The notes under the pieces: generated by a model
What the model was told of the DNA's origin: nothing
The model's input: the letters and a program-made list of their open reading frames with translations, nothing else
Database searches by the model: none
DNA from: Mucor racemosus
Taxonomy: Eukaryota; Mucoromycota; Mucoromycetes; Mucorales; Mucoraceae
Reading direction: 5' to 3'
Assembly: GCA_027405735.1 (NCBI GenBank)
Contig: JAPEHQ010000008.1
Coordinates: 1,364,001 to 1,428,000, forward strand
DNA length: 64,000 nt
Made by a program: the position numbers and the translations under genes
Shown: positions 1 to 10,370 of the stretch, in pieces
Numbering within the stretch: the first letter of the stretch is position 1
Layout of the letters: each line of letters begins with the position of its first letter

Positions 1-460
1 AATTTTTCAAAGAATCAAGCAACAAGTCAAGCAATTTGAGTACGAGCATATAAGCAATCGAGTAAATCGGGGTGCAAGCGCAAGCATTATACTATATATT
101 TTTTTCAGTCTGATATTGGTTCAAAATGTGAAATATTTTGACATTTTTAAAGCTAAAATTACGTAAATTGAATAAATTTGCCCTGCGTTGCATGCTTACT
201 TACTTGATTTGAAAGCGGACAAGCAAGCAGGTTTACATGCAAGAAAGCCTATTCCAATTTGAAGCATTTCGAGCAAGCATACAAGCAAGTTTTCAATGTT
301 TTCATCGAGCGCCAAGCAGGAAATTACTAAAAAAAAATTAAACAAGCAAGCCAAAGCAAGCAATTACCATAAAAAAGCGCAATTCAAGCGAGCCCAAGCA
401 TAGGGCTCGCTCGCTTGCTTATGCTCGCACTGCTCGATTATTGTGATCACTATGTGCAAG
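1..460. repeat. CAAGC-rich irregular repeat tract
   Basis: The pentamer CAAGC recurs at least a dozen times, often doubled as CAAGCAAGC. Near 385-425 a run of CAAGC/GAGC is followed by its inverse (GCTCGCTCGCTTGCTT), so the tract could fold back on itself. There is no reading frame and no fixed period. It may be a decayed simple repeat or a piece of a larger repeat cut by the window edge. Confidence 0.4.
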
Positions 461-639
461 CTTGTTCAAATTTCGAGATATTTGACATTTTGGGTTGTGG
501 TTTTAAACTGAGGGAAAGCAAGTGTTTCATTTTCGAAGCAATTATATTCGCTGAAAAATGAAAATAAATGGAAATACCTTTTTGGTCAATATTCTGTAGC
601 ATCTCAAGTATAGTCTTACATTTTTTATTTCCTGATTAT

Positions 640-1053
640 CAATTGAAATGGGGGCACGCTCCGATTTTGAATATCACCATATAAAATTGTAAAATCAGAT
701 ATGCACATGTAACTGAGATTGAATCCAAAAAGTGTTCAAATGGAAAAAAAATTCAAAAAAATCCAAAAAAAACCTTGTATGTTTAATTACTCACAAAAAT
801 GCATAGTAAGTTGAACTAGCGTATTAAATATCTTGGGTTCAGTTTTTAATTCTGAATCGATCTGTGTAGGTTTTGAAAATGTTTTTCTCATAAAATCTCT
901 AGCAAATTTAATATCAAATTTTAACGGTTTTTGATCAAAAAGTACTCTTCACTCAAATGCAACCCTAAAATATTTTATTTTTACATTATGCGCAACAAAA
1001 TTATCTACAGAATGAGTATAAATACGTAGCTATAGCCCTATTTTTGGTGAAGG
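640..1053 (+). repeat. diverged fragment of dispersed repeat family X
   Basis: The segment AGTAAGTTGAACTAGCG and the following line match AGTAAGTCGACCTAGCG near 29218 and a related stretch near 56510. A later piece (ATGCGCAACAAAATTATCTA, about 987-1006) matches ATGCGCCAAACAATTATCTA near 29399. The match continues weakly after 3041, so the pogo element at 1056 appears to have inserted into an old family X copy. Identity is by eye and clearly lower than among the copies at 24, 29 and 57 kb. Confidence 0.45.
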
Positions 1054-1055
1054 TA

Positions 1056-1079
1056 CAGTAGTCGCGCTATATAAGGCTA
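1056..1079 (+). repeat. left TIR of pogo-like element
   Basis: The 24 bp beginning CAGTAGTCGCGC are perfectly complementary to 3015-3038. TA precedes the repeat. Confidence 0.9.
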
Positions 1080-1177
1080 ACTTTTTGGAAGGAATTTTCA
1101 GCCTTATATAGAGCATAGCCTTATATAACGCGTGTGGCTTAGGTTTATAAAACAGTCCACTTTAGGTATTGAAATTA

Positions 1178-1275
1178 AATGTCAAATTGTACCACTGGTA
1201 CTTCCTAACTAGGAATTAACCCACGAAGATCTTTAAGGTATTATTAATATAAATTAGCAGATAGTATATAAACCT
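1178..1275 (+). repeat. segment shared with 25716-25830
   Basis: The stretch AATGTCAAATTGTACCACTG and about 80 bp beyond it recur, diverged, at 25716-25830 in the same orientation. Here it lies between the left TIR and the transposase start, so it may be the element's promoter region. The other copy has no transposase beside it. Confidence 0.55.
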
Positions 1276-1363
1276 TCAGATTTTATAATAATAAATAAAA
1301 CCTCTTTATTTGATTAGTTATAAATCCTTTGACTGATAATTTATTTTAATAAGTAACACACCA

Positions 1364-2829
1364 ATGGACAAAAACAGTAATAAGAAATCAAGAAATCGCT
1401 TCTCTATTGAGCAACAACATGCTATTTGCAATCACTATTTAATGTTCAGTGGATTGTCTCAAGTTGAGCTTGGTGAATGGGCTAGAAAAGAATTTAATAT
1501 TTCAGGAAGTGTTAGTCAGAAGACTATATCCAACATTTTATCCCGCAAAGATGAGATATTTCGAACCTTTAAAGACGGTAACCTCAAAGGAAAAAGCAAC
1601 AGAAGCATAAAAATGCCTCAACTTGATAAAGAAATAGAAAACTATATAGATTCAATGAGTGATAAAAACATTCCAATTAATCGTGCAGCAGTTATTCTCT
1701 ACGCAAAAGTAGTCGCTAACAAGAAATACAAGATGAATGAATTGCCAGCAAAAGATCAAATCAAATTTTCTGATGGATGGTTAAGTAATGTTTTTAAAAG
1801 AATTGGAGTTAAATGTCGACACATGTATGGAGAAAACAATTCCGTTAATTTAGATAGCCCTAACATAATGGAAGTGCTAAAAAAGATTGAGCAACTATTG
1901 GAACCTTATGATTTAAAAGATATAATGAATTTTGACGAAACAGGGCTCTACTATGAGCAGCAACCAACCCGAACGATCTCCAAAAAGCCAATCGGTGGTT
2001 CCAAAAAATCCAAAAACAGATTCACTGTTGGTTTTGTGACAAACTACGATGGATCATACAAAGGTCATCCTATTGTTATAGGGAGAAGGAAAACTCCAGG
2101 AGCGGCAACAAAAAAACCAGCATTATATAGAAAAACTACTTCTGTCGGTCAATCCCATTATGTAGAATATCATTCTAGCCCAAGTGCCTGGATGACTACC
2201 GAAATTTTTAAAAAGTATATCAAACATCTGAATGCTTCATTTGTCTATGCAAATAGAAAGGTAGCTCTCTTGGTCGGCAATGCTTCTGTGCACAAGCTGA
2301 AAATGGAATTCAATAACATCAAACTCGTTTTCCTTCCTGCAAATACTACCAGCAAATTGCAACCCTTGGATGACGGTAAAGTATCATTACACTTATATCA
2401 TTGTATTCACATTATAAGAAAAACCATCGTCTATTAATTTTGTTTTCTATTACATAAGGTATAATTGCTAATTTCAAGGCTCAATTTCGCAGACATCAAT
2501 ATCTCAGAGCAGTAAATAAGTATCTTTCAGGCATTCAATTAGATCATGTTGAAGATTACAGAATGGATGAGGTAGATGCGTTGTACTTTTTGGCTGATGC
2601 CTGGATTAGAGTAAAGCCAAAATCCATCAAAAATTGTTGGGATCATACGAATATTCTTAACTTTAAAATTAATAAGGAGAGTATTGATGATGAAGCGCTT
2701 CTTCCCACAGCCGAATTACCTTTAGATGATGATTTAGTACAAGAATTGAGCGATATTATTTCTGACCTTCCAGGAAATAAGGACGATGAAGGTCGACAAA
2801 TAACCACTGCACTAAGCGACAAATTCTAA
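1364..2829 (+). CDS. pogo/Tigger-type transposase (DDE_1), catalytic Asp lost
   Basis: Exons 1364-2375 and 2459-2829 (83-bp intron, donor GTAAAG, acceptor ATAAG) give 460 residues. The N-terminus (about 12-66) is a psq/CENP-B type helix-turn-helix, followed by a second HTH (about 85-160) and a DDE_1 catalytic domain. The first catalytic Asp is in MNFDETG (D191). The family-typical LLxDN motif reads LLVGNASVH, so the second Asp is Gly305, explained by one GAC-to-GGC change. The third is LQPLDDG (D336), with 30 residues between positions 305 and 336, as in DD30D pogo transposases. Splicing restores the conserved QPLDxGxIxNFK block across the junction. The protein should bind the terminal repeats but not cleave DNA. 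It is flanked by perfect TIRs. Family assignment is firm; loss of activity is inferred from the missing Asp. Confidence 0.85.
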
Positions 2830-3014
2830 AAAATTGAAAAATTTAAATTTTTATTATGTAAATACTAAAATTTTGGTCACGTGTTGTTTTATATAAGGCT
2901 AAATTTTTTTTTAGCACAGCCTTATCTAAAATAAGGCTAATAAGGCTATTTCCCTGCTAAAAAAAAAAGTTTTCAAAAATCTTAGCCTTATAGAGAGCAT
3001 AGCCTTATATAGTG

Positions 3015-3038
3015 TAGCCTTATATAGCGCGACTACTG
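3015..3038 (-). repeat. right TIR of pogo-like element
   Basis: Perfect inverted copy of 1056-1079, followed by TA. Confidence 0.9.
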
Positions 3039-3040
3039 TA

Positions 3041-4500
3041 TACATTTTTTTTGATCTTTTTTTTGTAAAACCGAAAATTCATCCTTGTATATCCTCGTCC
3101 AAAATGGATCCTTTTTTTGTATCACCAAAAATCAATCATTCAATCTCAATTTTCTCGACCAAAAATCAATATTTTTTGACGAGGTAAAATTCGTTAGATA
3201 GACGCTAATGAGTACTATCCTATGATTTTATTTTTGCATACCAGCCATCACTTCATGAATCTCTATAACAGAAAAAGTGTTCTCACAAAATTTATAAAAA
3301 AATAAAAAAAGTCTTTACAGCCATCCAAATACTAGATATCCTGGTAGAGAATGAAAAATAAAGTAGACTTTACTTAATAACCATCATTGCAATACCTTAG
3401 TATTTTCTTGACTTATTCTCATTTCAAATGCGCTTTCTCAATTTTAAGCTGGCCATTTTTGCATCATTCAAATTTATGAAACAATCACTATAGTAACCAT
3501 CCTTGCTTTATTTAATAAAATTTGCTACCTATATAATCTTGAATCTATCCGTACTGCTTTTCAAGAAAACATTCTATTCAAATTCTTTACCACTACAAAT
3601 ATTCTCGTTTTTTCCCTTATTTTTGTCCGGTGAAATTCTTGAAATTAGACTTGACGTTTAAAATTATATATCAAAATGTGCATACTTCTATGAAATGTTT
3701 GTGAACCAAATTATGAAATAATCTTAACTATGCAGGAGATAATAAGTGTGGCTTCGAATTTGGATACACTACGACATAGCATGCATATACATATGTAACT
3801 ACAGAAATGTATAGAAAATTTGCTTTGGACTTTGCGGGTAGATTAGGCGTTGTGTTTTTTGTGCTGCTAAATTTTTCAGTAAATAAGTATAATTGTTTGA
3901 TGTAATGCACTATTGTTTGTTTATGAGCACTTTTTCTTGTCGTCTTTTTTATTTGGATCAATGGTATGTTTACTTTGGAGAATGTGGAATGTATTTGTTT
4001 TATCTTTTTTCACAGGAATTGTTATAGATATATTCAATATGTATCATACACAAATAACATTTGTGGAGTCATGAGATATTTGAGTGTTAAGCATGCATAT
4101 ATACAAATATGTATGCAGCACTTTATATTTAATCTATTTCACGCAATTGAAATTTTGTATTTGTACTGAAACGCCCCCCCCCCTCCCCTCCAAATGAATA
4201 ATTAATTATCTACATATCAACATATTTACTTCACTTTCCTCTCACTTTTATGTTTTTCTTGCCTCCACTGATAGTCTTCTCATAAATTATACATAAAGAA
4301 GGTAAGGGTTATATAGTGTTCAGTATCTGAACATGTTGCCTTGAACTAAAAAGTGCCATCAAGTAGTGTACTATTTTAAAAAATCCAAGAAAATGACATT
4401 CTTTTTCCGTTAATAATTTCTCTTCAAGAGCAAACCCAGGTATCAACTTTGTCTGATTAATTATTTTTACGTATATCATCTAACTTTTAACTTACCCAAT
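3041..4500. other. AT-rich spacer, no supported gene
   Basis: The first 150 bp contain CCAAAAATCAATATTTTTTG-like pieces seen in family X copies. Beyond that there is only AT-rich sequence with a C-tract at 4174-4183. Short frames at 3728-3961 (minus) and 3966-4169 (plus) have no recognisable motif or splice context, and I do not call them genes. Confidence 0.5.
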
Positions 4501-5990
4501 TTATAGATGATTTTATCAAATATATTAGCTATTTGATGTCCACGCAGCGAAGAGTAGGAGCCTTCTTCAATTATTTGTTAGCGAAGCACACCTGTAAATC
4601 CTATGATTTTATCCACACAAAACTAGTTCATTGTGAGAAGATGCCTGCCTTCAAGGCGATTCATTTGTACGAAATATACCTGGAACAAAGCTACTGATAC
4701 TACTTATTTTTTTGGTAAAAAGAGAAGGAGTTCCTTAGACTTGGACTCATATATATGCTATTATCCAATCTGATGTTTTGTAACTGACAGCAAGCACTAT
4801 CAACCCTTTGAGATTGTCTATTATACAACTTCGTCTTGCTGGGTCACTTTTTGGAATTGCTCAAATGTCGTATATTATTAGAAAAATACTGCTCAACAGG
4901 GTTACATTTCTTATTATGAAGGCTTGTCAACTAACTGCATATTTGGGGATCAATTTCTGTGATAGAACCTGTTTTCAACGGCCATTATATGACCTGGTTA
5001 AGGGATAAATAGCAAATGCTTTCCTGATTTTTATTACTATTTTGGTGCCTGTTTTAGAAAATCTGCTATAGATAATATGCTGCCATCAGTTCAAGTGTTC
5101 CATTTGGATTCATGCTACCCCCAATTCTGATAAATTTGGCTCTCCAAGGATAAGGCATTGCTGCATGAATGAAAGAAGACCTTTTTCATATACTTTTTAG
5201 CCGTAACTGATTTTAATAGATACAAGGAAACATTTGATTTTTATTAACTCTACTCAGTGGTCATCAGTCTTCTGAAATTTCTTCATCTTTTATAATAAAC
5301 ATACCATCAACGATATATATTTATTTTTAAATAAGCAATTGTGTTTTTCTATGAAAATAAAATGGCCATTGTAACCATTTATGAATTATTTGCAATCAGG
5401 TATAAAATATTTTGGTAGACTTTCTCTATGCATAATCTGGCCAAACAGGATTGAAATCATTTATTTCCTTTGCTGTTTACAAAGAATCTCCTCGTATTTT
5501 TGAAACAGATTAGTTGTTAGCTTAGCTATGGGAATTGATGAAAGTTATTTGTTTGTGGCAAGATGCTCCCACCGTTTGAGACCATTTATATATAATATCG
5601 TGTCAAACGATAACCAACGTCTATATCCAAGTTTAGTATTTCAGAATCTACTTGTATGTAATTAATCTTCTAGGATAGCATTTAAATACACTTAAAAGGT
5701 AGAAAGAGATAGATAATTTTTTTAAAATTCGTTTTCAAATTTACAGAGCAAAATAAAGTTTTATTGTACTGATTGTCTATTCAAGTATGTACAATAATAA
5801 TAAAATGCTCTTTAAAAAGCGCGCCAAAGTATTATGAGTTGTGTAGATTACGCCTAATTTCTTGTCTGATGACATTGAACCCATACAGGGTTTCCTCTGT
5901 CAGGAAGACTACCAGAGATGATACCTTGCTCCAGGATAGCAAATTCTTGAACAACTATTCAGTTAAAGGGCATAGTTACCTATAAACCTC
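4500..5990 (+). other. coding-like but broken frames; possible decayed gene or element
   Basis: Several plus-strand stretches have protein-like composition interrupted by stops and frame changes. At about 4527-4697 a frame contains HTKLVHCEKMPAFKAIHLYE. At about 4797-4880 a frame contains YQPFEIVYYTTSSCWVTFWN. A Cys/His-rich frame lies near 5070-5180, and 5773-5985 is open for 70 codons. No family is recognised and no continuous splice model works. This could be one degraded multi-exon gene or an old transposon. Confidence 0.25.
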
Positions 5991-5999
5991 ATAAAACTC

Positions 6000-7267
6000 A
6001 TAAAACAAAGTAAAAATAAGTAAAAAAGAAAAAAGAAATCAGCATAAGAAAAAGGGAAAAATGGTGGCAATCTTATACCAAAATCCCCCCTTGGTAAGCT
6101 CTACACCAGCAATATTCTTGTCCAAAATTTAATAATCACTGTTATGGTATATAATAGAGAATAGAAGCAAAATTTATTAATTAATCCATATAAAGGAAAG
6201 ACGACCTATTAAACCAATACAATCAGCCTCAAAATTGGTACAGGCGATAATCTAGGTTAATTTTGCTGAAGTACATGCTATTTGGGCGTATTTTTTTATG
6301 TAAAAGAGTTAATAGTAGCATAGACTTCGATTGTGTTTGATTTAAAATGAATCATTTGACGGTTTACTTTGCTTAATGAAAAAAAAATAAGGTAATTACA
6401 ATAGCATCTATGTTGTCTTCCTGGCTGTTAATGAGGATAAACTAGTGTTTATGCTACTGATTGAGTCGTTTCTTTTTCTTTTTTTGCCTTCTAATGTACT
6501 TGGTTTCTCTACAGTTAACATAATATATCAGATTTTTGTTACTATTCAAGCAAGAAATAACAAACCTTTCTTTTTATTGATTGATGAATGCAACGATTGC
6601 TATATAAATAACACCTGTCATTTAAGCGTCGTATCCAGCTTCATGCTCAAAATAATTTTCAGTGGCCGTATATCTACTAGATCCATCAGCCATAACTATA
6701 AAAAAATTGAAATATCTATTGCTGACTGTAGAGCAAAAATTAGTAGTATCAAGAACCAAATGTACCAGATAGGAAATGCATAATGGTAATAGCCTTCTTC
6801 TTCTAAATAATTTTAAAATCTCGGCTGTCCATCGACAAGATCGAAAAGGACTCGATACATCTATTTTTATTATGCTTTTATGAATTAAAAAAATTAAGGA
6901 TGAACTTTACACGTTATACAATGTACCAGCTAGTTTAAATAGATGTGAATTTGTCTTAGCCACAATCGATAATCATTTAAAATCTCCCGTAAAGATCTGC
7001 ATGATGCCATTTCCATAAATCATTCAAATTTCTCCAACTCGTGAGCAATCACGTAACATCATATATACGAAAAAAGCAGCGTTATCTAAGAAGGGCTTTA
7101 CTGTTCACAAGTTCATTCAAAGCATTTGTTATATTTAGCATATTGCATGAGGAAAATCGGAGGGCGGGTACGTAAATGTGATTGGGGAAATATTCATTAT
7201 TTCTGGGCTTCTTTCTTAATCCTAGTTTTTTTACAAGGCTTTCTCTTTCCTATGCATCTCTATAAAA
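6000..7267. other. AT-rich spacer upstream of the DDRGK1-like gene
   Basis: The longest frame (6445-6783, plus, 112 codons) has a hydrophobic start but no homology that I recognise, and its reverse strand also has open stretches. The last ~150 bp before 7268 would hold the promoter of the DDRGK1-like gene; no clear TATA box is seen. Confidence 0.4.
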
Positions 7268-8182
7268 ATGACTTCTGCAGATAAAGAAGGCCAAGGAATA
7301 CCATTGGTTGTATTTATACCTATTATACTATGTGTTGTTGGTATTTTAGTATTGCTAGATATCCGACAGAGACAAAGAAATCCTCAATATGGTAACTAAA
7401 ACAAAATTCTCTTGACAATAAAAAAAATCTCAATATTTCCTGTATATAGCGCCTATCGATACCCAGCAACAAGCTTATGAACAGCAGTTTCTCCAAGATG
7501 AAGAAGATGAGGATGAAGATCAAGACGAAGAAGATGAAGTCTCTGATGATAATCATGGCGAAGGATCCTCAACTGCGGTTCGCGTCAAAAGAGTAGGTAA
7601 GAAAAGAGGAGAAAAGTTACGGAGAAAAGAAGAGATGAGACAATACAGAGAGCAAATGGATCGTCAAAGAGATATAAGAAGAGCTCAGGATGAAATCTAC
7701 GAAGAAGAATTTAGACGCAAAAAAATAGAACAATCTATTAAAAGAACAGATGAGATGGAAAAACGTAAAAAGGAAAAGGAAAAGAAGGCTAAAGCAGAAG
7801 CTAAAGAAGAACTAAAACTGCAGAAATTGAAAGAAAAAGACGCAAAAAAGAAACAATCTCGATTCGGTAAATATAACGAAAAGTTAAAGAAATTGGTCAA
7901 AGAAAAGAGGTTATCTGATACCCATGAACTGGCAAAATTGATGGGATTAACACAAGAGGTATGTAGCGGTAGATTTGTTTTATTAAAATACTACAAAACT
8001 GACTAATAGCATAGGAAGTGGTTGATATTTTAAAGCAATTATGCGATGCAGATGATGAATTCAAATTGTGCTTATGGTCTGGTACCGATACATTTTTATT
8101 CATTACAGAAAAGGATTATATAGAGTTTAATGAACAGTTTAAAAACAAGGGGAAAATGTCTATACATGATGCAACATTGTAA
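7268..8182 (+). CDS. DDRGK1: DDRGK-domain protein 1 (UFBP1)-like, ER-anchored UFMylation factor
   Basis: Exons 7268-7391, 7450-7958 and 8015-8182 give 266 residues (human about 314). Residues about 13-33 form one N-terminal membrane anchor (IPLVVFIPIILCVVGILVLL). A very acidic Glu/Asp stretch follows, then a long Lys/Arg/Glu coiled coil including RQYREQMDRQRDIRRAQDEI, a hallmark of the family. The C-terminal domain is a winged-helix/PCI-like fold of the DDRGK type (LAKLMGLTQEEVVDILKQL). The name-giving Asp-Asp-Arg-Gly-Lys pentad is absent, with LWSGTDTFLFIT in its place. In animals and plants the protein anchors the UFM1 ligase complex at the ER. Function here is inferred from architecture. 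The gene converges on the ankyrin gene with only 15 bp between stop codons. Confidence 0.8.
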
Positions 8183-8197
8183 AAAAAAAAAAAGCCT

Positions 8198-9107
8198 TTA
8201 GATTTGTATCTTGGAGATAACATCGCGCAGGCTTTTCATAACGAATATATTTTCATTATTATCACCTTGTTGCTTGATACTGTCATTATCACCATTTGTT
8301 ATATCAATAGATGATAATTTATCTGTTAATTCATTCAGTTCATCCATTGTAGTTGATGGCAAAAAGTGTGTTAGCAATTTAATAATCTATTATCATATAT
8401 GTAAATCTAAAAAGTAAATAAACCATATTTATAAAATAGCATATTGTTTATACCTGCTTTACTTGATCCATTGTATTTGATTTAATGATCCCGTTTGATT
8501 CTGATTGCTTGATAAGCAATTCTAATCTCGAATTTGCAAGATCTAATGGTGTTCTTGTTGCTGCTCTACGACGAACTTCTAAAGGCAATCCATCATCAGC
8601 AATATGGCTATTGTGATTAGAGAATTTTGCTCCAGCTTCCAGTACAGCCAATACTGTATCTACATCATTTGATATTACTGCTAAATCAAGTGGTTTATTT
8701 CCCACTATATCTCCCATGGGATTATTCACATTTGCTCCAAATCTTACTAATTGCCGTACAACTGCTGCATGGCCTCCAGCGCAAGCAATCAATAATGGTG
8801 TACGCAATTTTGAATCTCGAATTAGATCTGGATTGATGCCTGCTTTCTTTTCTTGAAGCAAATGAGTGACTATAGCATTGAATTGTTAGTGATTTCATTG
8901 TATAGCTTTTTCCATTATATTTATACCTCTTGATACATCGCCTTTGGAACATGCAGTCATCAATTCTTCACGTTGAGCACTGTTGATAAAGACATCTCTT
9001 AAACGTGTAGATGTTCTTGTTGGTTGGGTATTTTTCTTTGATATTCTGCTTTTGGAAGAGCGAGAATCTATTCTTAGTAGTATATCATTGGGAGTTCTAC
9101 TAGACAT
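8198..9107 (-). CDS. ANKRD54-like ankyrin-repeat protein
   Basis: Minus-strand exons 9107-8927, 8869-8454 and 8386-8198 give 261 residues. A basic Ser/Arg-rich N-terminus (about 1-40) is followed by about four ankyrin repeats, with readable consensus pieces RTPLLIACAGGHAAVVRQLV, NKPLDLAVISNDVDTVLAVL and RTPLDLANSRLELL. A C-terminal helix (IIKLLTHFLPSTTMDELNEL) matches the ANKRD54 layout, where LA-S-LELL is followed by a helical tail. The vertebrate homologue is a nucleocytoplasmic adaptor (Lyn-interacting). In fungi it is a predicted protein-protein adaptor of unknown partner. The first exon is chosen because its ATG opens the only frame that splices into the repeats. A generic ankyrin protein is the alternative. 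Confidence 0.75.
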
Positions 9108-9469
9108 TTATGTGTTATAGTGGAAATAAAGAAGGTAAATGCAGAATGCAGGTTGTTTTTTTTCTTTTTTTGATTAAAACACCCGGAGTTCAAAGGGAAT
9201 TTCATAATACAGATTATCATATTATAACATGTCTCCTTTTTATCGAATTTAATCATGGCATATGGGCATATAAGTATGTAAAGTAGCAGTAAACAACTAA
9301 TACTTATGTCTACCTTTATCTATCCTCAATCCATTCGTCAATACGTGTTGATTTTGGATTATATTACTTGGTTGAAAGAAGCCACATGTTATGCTGAAAT
9401 TAAAGGGTTATTTGTACATAATTGTTGAGACAGCGATTTTTTTCTTTCTATCTTTACCTGAAACAATTA
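9108..9469. promoter_or_regulatory. divergent promoter region, ANKRD54-like / PNC1
   Basis: These 362 bp lie between two genes transcribed away from each other. They contain T-rich tracts and no recognised operator. A short upstream exon of PNC1 could lie here if the proposed one-codon first exon is wrong. Confidence 0.4.
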
Positions 9470-10283
9470 ATGGTACCATTGGGAAAATATCAAACTGAAT
9501 TCATGCTAACTAATTATAATAAAAGGCCAATCAAGACAAAATAGCACTCATTCTAGTTGATATCCAGAATGATTTTCTCGAAGGAGGATCACTTGCAGTG
9601 GCTGATTCGAATAGTATTTTAAGACCTGTAAATAGCCTTATACAGCAAGTGAAAGCAAAGAATGGATTAATCATAGCAACCAAGGTACTCTGCATATTTG
9701 ATTAGAGGGTAGAAATATTAACTTTTACTTGCATAAAAGGATTGGCATCCACAAAACCATATTAGTTTTGCTTCTAATCACGCAGATAAGCAAGTATTTG
9801 AAACTAAAGATATCGAATATGAAGGAATTAAAGGACCACAGGTTATGTGGCCTGATCACTGTGTGGTAAGAATCATTTGAAGCTATATCATTACTTTTAT
9901 TAAACCCCTAATTTTTACAGCAAAATTCACTTGGTTCAGAAATATCTAAACAAATAAGTGAAACGGATATTGATTTTATTGTTCACAAAGGCATGAATTA
10001 CCACGTCGATTCTTACAGCGCTTTTGCCGATAACAATTATTCAGAAATTACAACCTTGGCAAAGATATTATACCAAAACTACATTGAAACTGTCATTGTC
10101 GTTGGTCTTGCAGCAGATTATTGTGTTAGATCAACTTGTTTAGATGCTATTAAATTCGGTTTCAAGACCGTTCTTGTAAAGGAATGCACAAAACCTGTTG
10201 ATCAAGGACAATTTGAAGCGACTCTTTCCGAACTGAATTCAAAAGGTGTATCCATTAAACATTATTCTGAAACTTTCTGTTGA
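9470..10283 (+). CDS. PNC1: nicotinamidase (isochorismatase-like hydrolase)
   Basis: Exons 9470-9472, 9526-9684, 9740-9865 and 9921-10283 give 216 residues, the length of yeast Pnc1. It deamidates nicotinamide to nicotinate in NAD+ salvage and so relieves sirtuin inhibition. The catalytic triad is visible: D13 in LVDIQNDF, K119 in IVHKGMNYHVDSYSAF, and C164 in GLAADYCVRST. Metal ligands are D55 and H57 (DWHP) and H94 (PDHC). The cis-peptide region VVGLAADYCV is canonical. The start is the least certain part: an ATG directly followed by a 53-bp intron with an ideal TGCTAAC branch site 15 bp before AG, because the frame is closed upstream of 9526. TMEM41-like follows 87 bp downstream on the same strand. 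Confidence 0.9.
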
Positions 10284-10370
10284 ATAACCGCAATTGTATG
10301 ATTAACGGTATAAATACACATAAACTAGAGGATCAAAATATCCTTTTTCCTTACCCCAGAAAATAACCAT

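Larger units (their letters stand above)
1056..3038 (+). mobile_element. pogo-like (Tc1/mariner superfamily) DNA transposon, 1983 bp
   Basis: Perfect 24-bp terminal inverted repeats start CAGTAGTCGCGCTATATAAG and end with the reverse complement. The element is flanked by the dinucleotide TA on both sides (1054-1055 and 3039-3040), the target duplication expected of this superfamily. CAGT termini are typical of pogo/Fot elements. Inside both ends, AGCCTTATATA-type subterminal repeats recur (about 1101-1133 and 2925-3030). It carries one gene, a DDE transposase with a single intron. The ends and TA duplication look intact, so the copy was mobilised in the recent past, but the catalytic triad is broken (see the CDS). 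Confidence 0.9.

Noticed and set aside
6445..6783. A 112-codon plus-strand gene and a competing minus-strand frame
   Set aside because: Both strands are open by AT-rich chance; there is no motif, splice context or start signal to choose either.
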